This document shows positions 11,901-23,312 of a DNA stretch of 64,000 bases, in pieces; position 1 is the stretch's first letter, and each line of letters begins with the position of its first letter. Both the position numbers and the translations under genes were made by a program. Where the stretch lies: positions 928,365 through 992,364 of the forward strand of contig MNCI01008066.1 of the NCBI GenBank assembly GCA_015680685.1, read 5' to 3'. The notes below the pieces were generated by a model that saw only the letters and a program-made list of their open reading frames with translations, searched no databases and was not told where the DNA came from. The stretch comes from Gnetum montanum (Eukaryota > Streptophyta > Gnetopsida > Gnetales > Gnetaceae).

Positions 11901-13370
11901 TCTTGGGAAAAATATATATACAACCAATGTATTTTATATGGTCTAGGATGAGTATTAGTTACTAGTCCCAATCTAGTAATTTCACTAGAAGAAATAATAT
12001 TTTCTTAGGCTCCCCTATTAATCAAAACATGAATCCATTCCCCACTAAGCAAACATCTCGCTCAAATCCAAAACAATAGTTTCATATTAAAATGATCTCC
12101 TCTAATCACATTCCCCATGAATGCACAAGAATTAAACTTGGAAACTTTGTAAAATTTAGAGCATTAGGTTTACCTCTCTAAAGACCTTGGCTTAATGTCT
12201 CCTTCACCTTCATGATTTGCACATCTTTGCCCTTGGCTACCTTGTAATGTGGACATTCCCATTGCTTGTTTTTCCATTCTTCAAACCTGAAGCACTAGAT
12301 TTTTGATGAGTTGATGCCTTGACCCTTGCCTTCCTTATCTTGGTCCTTCTTCACTTTACCCTTCTCATCACTTTCATTCTTCTTATCATGGTTGTCATCC
12401 TTATCTTTAGATTTGGACTTGGATCCCTTCTCCTTCTCCTTGGAAGCATTTTTGCTCATGTTTCTAAATCCATTAATTTCTATTAAGCCTTGAGTACTAA
12501 ATAATAAGCCTCATCAAGAGTTTTTAGCTCATAAAAAGATAACTCTTGTTGATACATCATTTTGAGACCTCCTGAAAAATTGAAGCCTATTCATACTTCT
12601 TCTAGTTTACATTAGCTTGATGGAATAGATCACAAAATTTAATGTAGAATTATATGACATTCTTTCTACCTTGCCTTAGGAATTTTAACTTCATAATGGT
12701 CTCTTGTCTCTAATGAGACTATTCAAATTTTCCTTTCAACATGTATTTCATCAAAGGCCAATCTTTGATGGGTTGACCATGTTGTTTTTCATAACATTGG
12801 AATTCCCTTTCCCATCAAATATAAGTCATACCTTCTAATCTAGATTCAACAATATGTACCCTTTAGTTATTTGGTACCTCTTCCAACTCAAAATGTTTCT
12901 CAAGTACCTTTAGCTAACTTACAAAATCATTGGTATCATCTCCACAATTGAAAGTTTTCAACTCAACACACGAAAGTCTAGTAGCATTTCTGAATGCTCT
13001 AGCAAGTCTTGATTCCTCTTCCTTGTTAAGCTTGCCTATAGAAGAAGTAGTTTCCACCATTGGAGCCCTTGGAATTCTCATTTGAGGAATAGGATTCCCT
13101 CCCATTAGAATCCTTAGCTGATGGATTTCTACACTCCCATAGCTAGATTGTCCATCCTCAGAGTTCGCTCCATCTCCACCTAGTTGTGAAACTTCTTCAT
13201 CTGAATGTGTGTACTCATCAACTTTGAAAGTATAGATATTACTAGGATCAAAATTTCTATCTACCTTTGTGTTGATTTCATCTAACTAAGAAACCATTAT
13301 CTACAAGGTAGAATTCATGTTCTCCATGTCTCTATTTAGAGAGTAAACCTATTTCTTCTTAGGTGTCATC
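11901..13370 (-). pseudogene. gag: Element B gag with degenerate CCHC knuckle
   Basis: The minus-strand reading starts near 13370 with MTPKKK. The capsid-like part includes VELKTFNCGDDTNDFVS and then LEKHFELEEVPNNxRVHIVESRLEG, the usual retrotransposon gag core (about 12960-12820). The nucleocapsid knuckle lies at 12294-12253 as CFRFEEWKNKQWEC: spacing C-x2-C-x4-H-x4-C with the second Cys now Phe and the His now Asn. Lys/Glu/Asp-rich sequence precedes it (12320-12460). Scattered stops and shifts show it is dead. The best preserved piece is 13105-12914. Confidence 0.7.
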
Positions 13371-13418
13371 TAAACTAGATAAAATTCTCATCCAAATCTA
13401 AGCAACGATGAATACAAA

Positions 13419-13430
13419 ACTCTAATACCA
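13419..13430 (-). other. Primer binding site of element B
   Basis: The minus strand reads tggtattagagt, 10 of 12 matches to the standard tggtatcagagc (initiator tRNA-Met). It sits 4 bp inside the LTR end and just upstream of gag. Confidence 0.7.
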
Positions 13431-13434
13431 ATAA

Positions 13435-14436
13435 TGCTAGAGTAGGTTCACTCCAATATTAAAATCACCTTCCAACACTAAATCCACATATTATGAAAAT
13501 AAAATTTATTTGCTAGAAAATAGAAAACTAGTTATCTTCAATTATTCAAAAGAAAAGATTACAATAGGATTCAACAACTCACAAAACACCCAAAACCTCT
13601 CAAAACATACAAATGATGTTACAAAGTATGAGGTTCCACAACCACACAATGGCTATTCTTAATGCAAGATACAATCCATAGAGAATCTCTTCCATAATCC
13701 AAAACTAAGATCTCAGTACACAAGAAAGACCAAAACATATCAACCCTCATAATTGACCTTGGATTTGCAATCTCTATGTACTCACTCAATGTGCTCTTTC
13801 TTTTCTTACTCAAGTTCATAAATGAACTTCATGATATCTTCTATTTAAACTCTCTATCTCTCTTTGGTACAAGCATGAAAGACCACATATTTATTAAGAA
13901 AATAAGATACGAAAATCCTAGGAAAACTTCCTCAAGCTCCACTTGAAGATCATCCACTATTTTCCATATCTTTTTTACTTTCTCTCACTATTTCCCACAT
14001 TGGAATGGTCAATTTCGAAAGTTTTCCAGTGATACAAGACATCTCTTGCCTCCTTGGATCATCCCTTATGAAATTACGACCTTCATATAAGAAGTCTACT
14101 ATTTTTGGGAGACATATCCTTCAACATAAGATGTCTTTCCCAAGATGTCTCCTCTTCTATGGAGATGTCTTCCCTAACACATCTCCTCTCTAGGAGGACA
14201 TCTGCATTGTTTGCAAGACATCTATGAAAACTCATCTCCTAGAGAAGATGTATCCTTAACCTCCAAGATGTCTCCATAGAGCTTGAAACCTACAAAAATA
14301 CACATGTAGTGAAGAAAAAGGGGATTGGAAGAGGTGTCCCTACACCATAGTCTAAAGAAAGAGAAAATGATAGTCATGGGCTTCAAGATTGGTGAATCAT
14401 ATGTTGCCAACATTCTCTATTGATCCTTTATTAACA
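13435..14436 (-). repeat. 5' LTR of element B
   Basis: About 1.0 kb; on the minus strand it begins tgttaataaagg and ends ctctagca, and the PBS follows. Between 14030 and 14280 it is rich in agatgtct/agacatct. The second LTR is not in the window, so the outer edge rests on the TG...CA termini alone. Confidence 0.6.
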
Positions 14437-14470
14437 TGGTATCTAGTGTACCAAATTCATATTATCAAGC

Positions 14471-14697
14471 AAAAAAAGAGCATTTAGGAATGTAGGGTAA
14501 GTGATCAAGATACTCATCTCTCGATTGGGAGGTTATGGCTTCAATTATTACCTTTGCTTCTAGGTATGGTAGCAGTGGAGTAGCCTTGTGGTGGGATCAT
14601 TTTCATTAGTAGATCACATCTACCCTACTATGCAGGTAGGGACTATCCTACCAGTCCCAAATTATCTTCCATAAAAAAAAAGAAAAAAAGAAGATTT
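14471..14697 (+). mobile_element. Possible tRNA-derived SINE
   Basis: Short element with a box-B-like tract (gaggttatggcttcaatta, 14550-14568) and an A-rich tail at 14671-14690. It may be flanked by imperfect repeats, aaaaaaagagcattt (14471) and aaaaaaagaagattt (14683). The tail itself is A-rich, so this flank match is weak. Could also be a chance A-run near the LINE. Confidence 0.35.
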
Positions 14698-15839
14698 TTG
14701 AGTAAGAGTTTCTCATACAATTAATATTTTATGTTTTCAAATTTAAAGGAAAACAATGAGCTTCTAATCTATATCCCAAATGGAATTTCCCAAAGACAAG
14801 CATACAACTACACCTTTACATTCATTAACCTTCTTCTACGTTTGTTCTAAAGATCACATCCATGAAAGAAAATAATACATTGCTCTTTCTCAACTTCAAA
14901 CAAGTCATGCATGAATTCCTTTTGTATAATGCATTATCATTTGATGAGTAGCATCTTTTGTGGAAAAACTAGATCCCTAGGATCTCATTCAATCACCAAG
15001 GTTTTCTATTTTTTTGATGAAGCTTTAGGACAAGGAGCTTTTCCTCTTAATTAGTCAATGGTTAAATAGTTGATAGCCATGAATGATTTCACAACATCAA
15101 AATCTCATTTGATAAATGCATGGATTTGCATTTATGTGTCCATATCCATGAAATTTAACTAAGAAACTTGGCTATAAACTATCCATGACATATCTTTAAA
15201 ATCTTTCCTAATCAAAGCCACCATTACCTCAAGGAAGGATACATAATCAATTAGTATCCAAATTTATCATTTAAAAAATCCCAATAGACATAAGGAAGAG
15301 ACCATGAAGGCAATCATGTAATCTAAGTATTGATTATCAATGGTTGGATAGCCATGGGAAACTCCTAAATAACTCCTCAATACCAAACTAGTAGGAGCAC
15401 TTGTTGGACAATCACTGTGATATCTTGCCACCCTACTTAAGACTTAAGAGCCAATAATAAAATAGTATTAGAAGCATCCTATAGGATAATACTAATAATA
15501 GGTCCATCCCTTCCACCCACAATAGAGGCTACCACTAGTAACCCCTTTTTCTGCGATTAGAATAAGAATAAGCTAGCCATGTGGAAATCAATCCCAAGGA
15601 TCAACAATGCAAGCATGTAAGAAATCCTACAAATTTTGATGTTCAAGAACTAGAGTTGGACTTAGCTCACCCACAATGATGATGAAGGAGATCCTTCAAA
15701 CATCCCTAAAAATATAGTAGGCAAACGTCTCAAAGCAAAGTAATAAAAATAACAAACAAATTAAAAGATTATGAATGGTTTGCAACGAATCCTTAAATGG
15801 CCTAGGAGGAATTACCTTAACTAGTACGCTTTGTTCCCA
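14698..15839 (+). other. Probable 5' part of the LINE, ORF1 not recognised
   Basis: Sequence immediately upstream of the LINE endonuclease. Translations in the plus direction give discontinuous coding-like stretches but no zinc knuckle or other ORF1 motif. Assigned to the LINE by position only. Confidence 0.3.
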
Positions 15840-16302
15840 CTTGTGATTCTTGCATCATGGAATGTATAAGGGCTCAACAACCTTGGAAAAATAAAGGAAA
15901 TGCTTAGATTTGTATATAGGAATATAGTCAAGATTCTTTAAATTCAAGAAAGTAATTGGCTCATGCTCTTGATGCCTTAGACCTCCTAAAGGAAATAAAT
16001 GGTTGCTCCCCATTGCACTAATTAGTCTAATCTTGTAATTTTATGGTGCTCACACCTAGCTTACATAGTGATGCATTCTAATTCAACATTTTTTATCATT
16101 CAACTAAAGAGGATCCATTACATCTTGGTCCATGTCCATTCCTCGAATGAGGATCATGCTAAATTCCTTAGAAAGCTTTTAGACCATTTGAACCCTTTAA
16201 TCTAAGCTATTATTATTGGTGATTTTAATGTAACGTATTTTCCTTCATAATATTCCATAGGGCATACATCCTCTACAAAGAGAAGAATCTTTTAGACATT
16301 GC
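15840..16302 (+). pseudogene. LINE endonuclease domain, N-terminal part
   Basis: Near 15850 the frame reads ILASWNVxGLNNLGKIKEML, the first motif of the apurinic-type endonuclease of plant L1 LINEs. Around 16140-16200 it reads HVHSSNEDHAKFLRKLLDHL and then AIIIGDFNVTYFPS; GDFN is a conserved endonuclease motif. Stops and shifts are frequent. The frame is cut at 16302 by a solo LTR and resumes at 17503, with the target attgc duplicated on both sides. Confidence 0.75.
16298..16302. repeat. Target-site duplication of the solo LTR
   Basis: attgc here is repeated at 17503-17507, directly after the LTR end. Confidence 0.85.
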
Positions 16303-16558
16303 TGAAACACCGTGAAAATTACGAGTCGGCCTCAGGCAAAGATTCGCAATGCAAGCGAGAGCACGCATCAGTTTTGTTCAAGGACAAGTTTACGCTCTAT
16401 TACGCACGGCAGCGTAATGAGCGTAATAAGCTCCAAAATAGTCAAAGGCCGGGGAAGCACAATAGTTCGACACTTTTTCTTGCAGTGCATGAATAACTTG
16501 TCTTTACGCTCGTTACGCAGTGGTGCGTACTATTGCGTATGTCATCATTAAAGCTAGG

Positions 16559-16803
16559 CATTGTTTACGCTTTAGCACGCGCAGCTGCGTGGTGAGCATA
16601 AGTTAAGCATTGTTTACGCTTCGTCACGGGTAGCTGCGTGGTGAGCGTAAGTTACACATTGTTTACGCTTCGTCACGCGCAGCTGCGTGGTGAGCGTAAG
16701 TTACACATTGTTTACACTTCATCACGCGCAGCTGCGTGGTGAGCGTAAGTTGCACATTGTTTACGCTTCATCACGCNNNNNNNNNNNNNNNNNNNNNNNN
16801 NNN
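16559..16803. repeat. 49-bp tandem array ending in an assembly gap
   Basis: The start of the unit (cattgtttac) recurs at 16559, 16608, 16657, 16706 and 16755, exactly 49 bp apart. Each complete unit holds a palindromic core near gcagctgc flanked by tacgct and gtgagcgtaa. The fifth copy runs into 27 Ns, so the true copy number is unknown. Confidence 0.9.
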
Positions 16804-17044
16804 TGAGCTTATTGTTCTTTACACTGGATTACGCTCATACACGCAATACAACGCGAACGAGTGTAATGCAGTCTGAAAGCAATCAAAGCATGCTCAGCAT
16901 GTACCCGCTCTTCACACGCACAACACGCAAACGAGCGTGTTGTGCGTAGTCACAGTCTGACTTAAAATGGTCATGCCAAAAAGACCCAAAACATCAGGGC
17001 CCCATGTCATTAGGGTTGCGCCTTTTCCACGAAGTATCACAGCC

Positions 17045-17052
17045 TATAAATA
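17045..17052 (+). promoter_or_regulatory. TATA box of the solo LTR
   Basis: TATAAATA in a less AT-rich context about 745 bp into the LTR. The downstream 450 bp would be R-U5. Confidence 0.5.
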
Positions 17053-17502
17053 CCTCAGTTGACAAAGATATAGAGGTTGGCAAATCAGAGAAGCAGAAGC
17101 ATATTTCTGAGCACCAGAGCACTTAGCACTTTGGAGCAGAGATACAGAGAACANCCAGTGTAATTTCTCATACAATATACACATTTTTCAAGTCAAAGCG
17201 CAGATCTTGAAGCTACGTGCTTCTCTTATGTCAGCCTCCTTTTATCGTGTTTAGCATTATCGCCGTTGCAATCCGTCTACATCGTTTTCCCCTCGTTTTA
17301 CGATTCCTCGAACCAGATTGCTTTCTCTTTACGTAATTTTCATTGTTTTATTGACCCGTAAGTCTCTATCTAATTGACAAGACCGTTCAGGGCACCGCGG
17401 ATTCATTTTTTCCAGCATAGCCCTCGCGCGGAACCGTGGCTAAAACTGTATACGCGGAATCTCGGTCGGTATTTCCAGCTGCCGACGTTTTCTTTCGCTA
17501 CA

Positions 17503-18466
17503 ATTGCAAGATGAAATGAACTTGCTGAAATTACCCTTAATAGGCACATGTTTCACATGGCAACAACCTTTTACAACAAAGATGCAAGCATCACGAGTTG
17601 ACTAATGTATAATCTTATCTTCTATCCTTGCCCAAGGAAACCTAGTTCTCTTTGGTGATCCATGGTCCTTTTCTAATCATTTTCTCATTCAAGTTAAATG
17701 GGAAGCATTAACACACTCACATGTGATCTTCCAATTTGATAATATTTATCTTCATAGATCTAAGATGAGAGAGAGAAAAATTTCATGTTGACTAGATGTC
17801 TTAAATTAAATGTAGGAAGTTTGTTTAAGAGTGGTTGGATGTAGTCAAGGACATGTTGAAAAAGAAGTAGTAACATATGCACATGACTATCACCTAGATG
17901 CTTCCATGGGTGCACAAGAAGCTAGAATGACATTGTCAGGAAAATTGCCTTGACTTAAACTATAGAGCTTTCTAATTAACCCTCTTTCATTTCTTGTAGA
18001 TGGAGAAAGTGTACTAGAATTAGCACTTATACTTTACTTGGATCCATGGAAAAGATCACAACACCTACTTCTTCTACCTCATGGCTACATATAGGGGCAG
18101 AAAAAAACTTATGCTCTAGTTTACCTAGGACTAATAGGGAGATATAAACATCACCTTGGATTTTTTCATAGGTCTTTTCAAACCTCATATTAAGCCTTAT
18201 CATGCATCATCACTACCTTAATAGCTCTAACCATTTCATCCATCTAATCTCTCATGATGAATTCTATGATGTGGTACATCATGCAAGATGAAAAAAGTCA
18301 TAAGGCTAGATGGATGAACCAATGAGCTCTTCTAGGCCTTTTATCCTAACATTGACCTTTAGCTATTAGTCACCTTTGACCATATTTTTTAAATAGGTTC
18401 TTTTCTATAGGTTTGAAATTGTTTTCTATTAGTTCTTATTCTTAAGAAAGATACTATGATACCCTT
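17503..18466 (+). pseudogene. LINE endonuclease C-terminus and linker to RT
   Basis: Continues the LINE after the solo LTR. QLQDEMNLLKLPL then GTCFTWQQ (17505-17580) matches the end of the endonuclease fold (the FTW motif). An HVIFQFDNIYLHRSK tract follows near 17730. The linker to RT is badly decayed. The frame just before 18466 reads into the LPKKD-like start of RT and rejoins exactly at 27532 if element A and one copy of ccctt are removed. Confidence 0.65.
18462..18466. repeat. Target-site duplication of element A
   Basis: ccctt here and again at 27527-27531, directly outside the two LTR ends. Confidence 0.9.
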
Positions 18467-18477
18467 TGATGAGTCCT

Positions 18478-18545
18478 GATATCAGATCCTCGATATTAGA
18501 TCCTTGATATCAGATACGCGATATTGGAGATGCCGAAGCGATATC
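18478..18545. promoter_or_regulatory. Phased GATATC array in U3 of element A
   Basis: GATAT(C/T) occurs at 18478, 18492, 18506, 18520 and 18540, spacings 14, 14, 14 and 20 bp. The 3' LTR keeps the same phase (26692, 26706, 26720, 26734, 26754). It sits 35-100 bp upstream of the TATA box. A regulatory role is inference. Confidence 0.6.
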
Positions 18546-18577
18546 TGACATGCAATGTCAGAACCTATCTTGTTGCC

Positions 18578-18757
18578 TATAAATAAGAGACAGGGGCACT
18601 TGGTTTGGTATTTTTTTTAAGACCCTTAGCCTAACTCTTGTAGTTTTTTCCTTCCAAAGTTAGAATTATTTCTAAGTGCCCATAGTAGGAGTCATAAAGT
18701 GAACGAATCTTTATTCGAGCATTGTGTACCTGAGCACACCTTGTGTTTGGAAATAAA
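18578..18757 (+). promoter_or_regulatory. TATA box and polyadenylation signal of element A LTR
   Basis: TATAAATA at 18578-18585 and AATAAA at 18752-18757; the same pair occurs in the 3' LTR (TATAAATA at 26792). The spacing of about 170 bp fits an R region between them. Confidence 0.6.
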
Positions 18758-19312
18758 GATGAACTTTGTGATAAACCTTGAAACATTTAGAATAGCTTAA
18801 TTATTGCATTTAATGTTATTTAATGTTATTGGATGCTCTCATTAGTTAATTAATGTTATTTCTATTGAACTATTAATTATCAATGAATTAGCACACTCAA
18901 CACGACCACTCCGAGCATATGTGGGAACACTTGGTAAGCTAGTAACGACTAGCATTTGGTAATCCCAGTAGTGTTACACTAGTTCAGGATGTATCTGGAG
19001 AGTGGGAATGGATGCTGGCGTTAGGACTAGTTAGAGAATAGTTAACTAGTTAATTCAAATTAGTTATTAAATTACCTCATTTCTATCTTTTAAGCATCAA
19101 GAAAATAAAACATAAAAGAATAAAAATCACATACCTCGAGTTTACTTAACAATACAATTGAGCCTTATAAGTAAGCTTGGGAAGACAACGATTGCATAAC
19201 TCATCCTTGTTCTTGTAGGCGCATACATACTTAATTCTTGAAGTTCAACTGGATCATGCATGAATGCTCGTGTTCGTATGGTTGGGCATAGGGGTACCTC
19301 GTCACTCATCAT

Positions 19313-19330
19313 TGGCACCGTTGCCAGGGA
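19313..19330 (+). other. Primer binding site of element A
   Basis: tggcaccgttgccaggga starts one base after the LTR. It differs from the Athila-type PBS tggcgccgttgccgggga (usually assigned to tRNA-Asp) at two CpG sites, both G to A. Confidence 0.8.
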
Positions 19331-19447
19331 TTTTGTTGTTTGTGCACTCATTAGAACTTAGGAAATCCTTCCATCATTGGAACGAACCCTTAGAGTTAAC
19401 TATTCTACAATCACTAGAAAAGGGTATCACACACTAAATAATCAATA

Positions 19448-21372
19448 ATGTCTCATTCTTCTTATGAGAGTGCTTCACCAACTAGGTCCAACACCATGAA
19501 TAATTAGAGGCAGGGTGCACATGATGATCTACTAGTGCTCCAATAGTTTCGCATTGTATACGCTCATCCTGATGAGTATATACTAAACTTTACCTTTATC
19601 CTCCACCATGATGAACAACTGCGATGGCATGATTTAGAAGGTAACATAGTGTTACCTCCTAATTACTCAATCCCAAGCATGCTTCTTCGTGCTCTCACAT
19701 GAATTAGTATGCAGCACTTACAATCGGAGTACGTTGTGCATGAACAAGATTTGAAAGATTATCGACCCATGGAGGCACAATGCCAGAGGGATTTACAACA
19801 GGAGAGATATTACAAATCCATGAAGGGGAAGTGGTCTCAGGATGTCCTGTATGTCCTAAGTGAAAATGAGGGTGGTCAGCCTGCTTGGGAGCTTTTCTAC
19901 AAAATGATGTTCCTCTCATTAACTTTGGTCAAGGAGTTGTGTATCATAATTTTCACTCAACTATTCATAACCTAGGTTTTGGTACCAATGGACACAAAGG
20001 GTCCAAAAAAGGAACATGAATACATGAGAATGATGGACATTTTGATCATAATCATGACTGAGACTGCGACCACCAAAGAGAGGGTGACAAGCACCATCAT
20101 GGTGCCAGTCCTGCTTCCTCTTCACCTTCATCATCTCCTTCCCCCTCTCCTTCAAGATCTAAACATAGTCACAAAGGGCAAGACCATGAGGACAAGGGTA
20201 AGCAAAATAGAGACCATAGATAAAATAGTTGAGAAAGGGAACAAGGGCATTCTAGAGAGACACATCACGAAAGATGGGAGAGTAGGGAACAATATAGGCA
20301 TCATAGATGCCATAGATAGCATGATCATGATGAACCCCTACTCGCCACCTAAAGTATGTTAGATATAATAGAGGTTGTTAGAATCCCAACAAGGCACCAG
20401 AAAGATAGTAGGATCAAAAGAATAGACATGAATAACATCTCATAATTCGAAGGGGGATACAATGCCGATCCTCAAAACCATCTACAAGCATTCCATGATG
20501 CATGTGCCTTGAAAAATATAGAAAATAAGTGACAAAAGATAAAGTTGTTTACATAGACACTGATCAAGGAAGCGGAAAGCTGGTATCGGTCCTTAAAACT
20601 GAAATCCATTTGTCAATGGAGTACCATGTTAGAACTATTCAACGATAAGTATCAAACATACTCTCAAGTGTCCAACCTGCATAAGCAAATCCAAGGATGG
20701 AAACAAGGAGGACATGAATCCTTGGATTGTACCATGGACCAATATTATTCATTGTTACATCTTTTTCCTAGCCATGGTTACTCACAGAAGGAATAACTAT
20801 GCCATCTCATAGATGGGCTTAGGTACGAAACACGAAGAATCCTTGGGACTTATGCCCAAGGAAAGCTATCTAAGCTAAGAGCCCATCAAATACAAAGATT
20901 ATTGGAGCAAGTTGCCAAGGAGGAAGGTGAGCTGAGGAAAAGAGAAAGTGCAAAGGAATACAACAGAGATCCTTCCCTCCAAAAGAAGGAAATTAGATTT
21001 TGTGAACATGAGAAAGAGTCACCACTTGAAGAGATGGTGAATAGAGAGACTTTTCCCATTCAAAAATTTGCATTAGAAGTATCAACAAAGGTTGATTCGA
21101 TGTGGAACTCCCTAGATGACAAATTTCAAACTATCCTAAATATGGTAGAGAAGTCTAAAGAACCAAGTAGTGAATGAGAGAGGAGAAAAAAGAAAGAATC
21201 TGAGTATACATGTAACAAAGGTAAGGGTAAGGTTGCCATCATTGAAGAGGTTGTGGATTCAAACATAGACAATGATGACGGATGTGAGATTTTCCAATAT
21301 GACCATCCTAAGCGATGTTACCCATTGGTGTCACATCTACAAGAGTCTAGGGTGTATGCACTAAACCCATGA
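19448..21372 (+). pseudogene. gag: Element A gag, decayed
   Basis: The start is set at 19448 because MSHSSY there aligns with MSSSLN in E and MSPSSY in F. Conserved blocks in order: an N-terminal tract with YAHPDEYILNFTF and LRWHDLEGNIVLPP; a His/Asp/Ser-rich region; LFTWTLIKEAESWYRSLKLK (about 20545-20610); LLEQVAKEEGELRKRE (20900-20950); and a knuckle CEIFQYDHPKR, in which the second Cys has become Phe. The frame ends YALNP-TGA at 21370-21372; that TGA is shared with E and F. Internal stops and shifts (for example 19497, 19699) inactivate it. Confidence 0.8.
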
Positions 21373-22745
21373 TTAAATAAATGGAAAACACCAGAAGGTT
21401 ACCTTATCCTCAAGGTAACCCAAGGCAGTTCCACCAACCCTTGACATATTATCCAAGTGGAGCTCCACCACAACCAAATGAATAGTATCAATGGTGGAAA
21501 CACCCACAATCATGGGGAATGCCACCACAACATCAATAATATCCTTACCATTAACCTGACCCATATAGGTATTACATCTAGCAACTGATCTCTCCACGTC
21601 ACTCTCCTAGTCACATTGTCCTTCAACCTCACTACCAGGTCTCCAAGTACTATAGAACTTCTTCTCCTCAGGGTGATGTTCCACATACATGCTATCCCTC
21701 TTATCTATATGCATCTCTTCCATCCTTAGCTCCATTACCTCCTGCTCCAACTATGCAAGGTAAGCTTCTTGCCCAACCATAGCAACGTAACACTACAAGG
21801 GCTATCAATCCTCAACTTACTATTGGTTTAGACAACTAATCAAAGAAGAGACCTTTCTTTAGAACCAACAGTCCAACCAAGTCCTTACAACCACAAGTAG
21901 CTAATTGTCCAAATGCCTCACCATCATTCGAATCTTTAGAGCTTTCTTCAAACCAAAAACCACACCCAAAATACACTATTATGTTAACCCATGCCATCAC
22001 TGATTAGATTAAAGCTAGCCATCTTCCTAGGAAATCCTTTGATCCTGGAAGTTGTCTTATATATTTGCAAATCATTGAAAATGAGCTTTGCAAAGATCTT
22101 TTGGATTTAGGTTTTGGTGTTAATTTGATCTCTCAAGAAATGTACAAAGCCTAGAACCTACCTCCACTAAAAAAGAGTAAGATTCTTCTAGAGTTGGCTG
22201 ACCAGTCCATCACTGTCCCATTGGAACTAGTGAAGGACATTGTCACCACTATTTGTGGATGGTCATATCCAGCTGATTTCCTAGTGATCCAAGTCAACAA
22301 CTATAAGGGGGACTTCCCAATCATAATGGGAAGAGCATGGCTAAGTACGATTGATGCATGCCTAGGAATACATGATATTTCCCTAAAGATATCAAAAGAA
22401 AATACATTAGGAAAGATCGAGAAGAAGAAAGTTCCATGCATCGTATACAGTAACACCTGGTGCAACTGCGTGTACAAGTCCTAGTTTGTACAATGCTTAA
22501 CATTGCCTGCATGCAACCAATGTGCACAAGTAATTGACATATAAAGATGCCTGTATGTAGCAACCACAAGATAGGAAGGCACCCAATGGCTAATAGTTGT
22601 CCAAGAGAGAAATTCAACTATATGCATAGAACCAATTGAAAACTTGACTTGGGCCTATATTGATAACATAGATGCATTAGAGTAACTCCATCACCAATTT
22701 CCAAGTATTTACACCAAAAATATCAACTAGGGAAAGTTGAAAATA
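21373..22745 (+). pseudogene. pol: Element A Pro/Tyr-rich linker and protease
   Basis: After the gag stop, a Pro/Gln/Tyr-rich linker (21400-21790) contains tracts such as LTYYPSGAPPQPNE. The protease follows: LLDLGFGVNLISQEMYKA (about 22100-22155) is the active-site strand, with DLG as in Athila-type proteases rather than DSG. The ADFLVIQVN block and PIIMGRAWLS (22310-22345) form the second signature. The frame is open from 22194 to 22484. A further conserved linker ends near INxGKLKIA at 22745, where the RT deletion begins. Confidence 0.75.
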
Positions 22746-23312
22746 GCACGCTTGGGAAAGTTGCTTGGACATACGGGCTATTATAGATGCTTCATTGAAA
22801 ACTTTTTGAAGATTGAAAAACTATTGGTAGAATTAACAAAAAAGGATGTACCCTTTGAATGGACCAAGAAATGTGAGCTAGCTTTCCAAACCTTGAAGTA
22901 GAAGCTAGTAGGAACAACCATTCTACAAGCTCCTCACAAGTCCAAACTATTCCATATAATGACTGATGCATCCAATTTTGCTTTAGAAGCCACACTTACA
23001 CAGTTAGATGACCAAAAACATCCCTATTACATTCACTATGCAAGTCAAAGTATTATTGGGGCACAACTCAACTACACCATAATAGAAAACGAGTTAATGG
23101 CTGTGGTGTTTGCACTAGAAAAATTTAGGCACTATGTAGGCTATAAGATATTTGTACACACGGATCATAGTGCAATTTGGTTCCTTATGAATAAACCAAT
23201 GGTGAGCCCTCACATCATACGATGGCTCGTGATCTTGCAAGAGTTTGATCTTACGATGATCGATCGTAAAGGCACCAAGAATGTTGTTGCCAATCATTTA
23301 TCTTGGTTGTGA
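22746..23312 (+). pseudogene. pol: Element A RT thumb remnant and RNase H
   Basis: The RT palm, including the catalytic xMDD, is missing; compared with F about 950 bp is deleted. At the junction gggaaagttg occurs twice (22730 and 22754). Sequence resumes with LGHTGYYRCFIENF and KKDVPFEWTKKCELAFQTLK (RT thumb/connection). RNase H follows with its acidic residues still present: MTDASNFAL (22960), ENELMAVVFALEKF (23090) and HTDHSAIWFL (23160). It ends with IRWLVILQEFDLTMIDRKG and NHLSWL. Confidence 0.8.

Larger units (their letters stand above)
11247..14436 (-). mobile_element. Element B: Ty3/gypsy retrotransposon, interrupted by element C
   Basis: Reading leftward on the minus strand: LTR (14436-13435), a PBS like that for initiator tRNA-Met, gag with a degenerate CCHC knuckle, protease, then the start of RT, cut at 11247 by the LTR of C. 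The order is that of chromovirus-like Ty3/gypsy elements. The rest of RT and the 3' LTR would lie beyond C, outside the window. Confidence 0.75.
16303..17502. mobile_element. CpG-rich solo LTR (1.2 kb)
   Basis: Begins tgaaacaccg and ends ttcgctaca, with attgc on both sides. No internal retroelement sequence is present, so it is a solo LTR left by LTR-LTR recombination. Unlike everything around it, it is rich in CpG (for example acgcgcagctgcgtgg), so it has lost fewer methylated cytosines and is probably young. It contains a 49-bp tandem array, a run of Ns at 16777-16803 and a single N at 17154. A TATAAATA at 17045 suggests plus orientation. The retroelement family was not identified. Confidence 0.8.
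18467..19311 (+). repeat. 5' LTR of element A
   Basis: Starts tgatgagtcc, ends actcatca, followed at once by the PBS. Pairs with 26681-27526 over its full length. Confidence 0.92.

Noticed and set aside
14437-14448. tggtatctagtg right of B's LTR as a PBS for a plus-strand element
   Set aside because: The gag, knuckle and RT order places B firmly on the minus strand with a better PBS at 13419-13430; no plus-strand gag follows 14448.
16559-16803. Spaced 49-bp repeats as a CRISPR array
   Set aside because: Units are contiguous tandem repeats with no variable spacers, inside a plant LTR.
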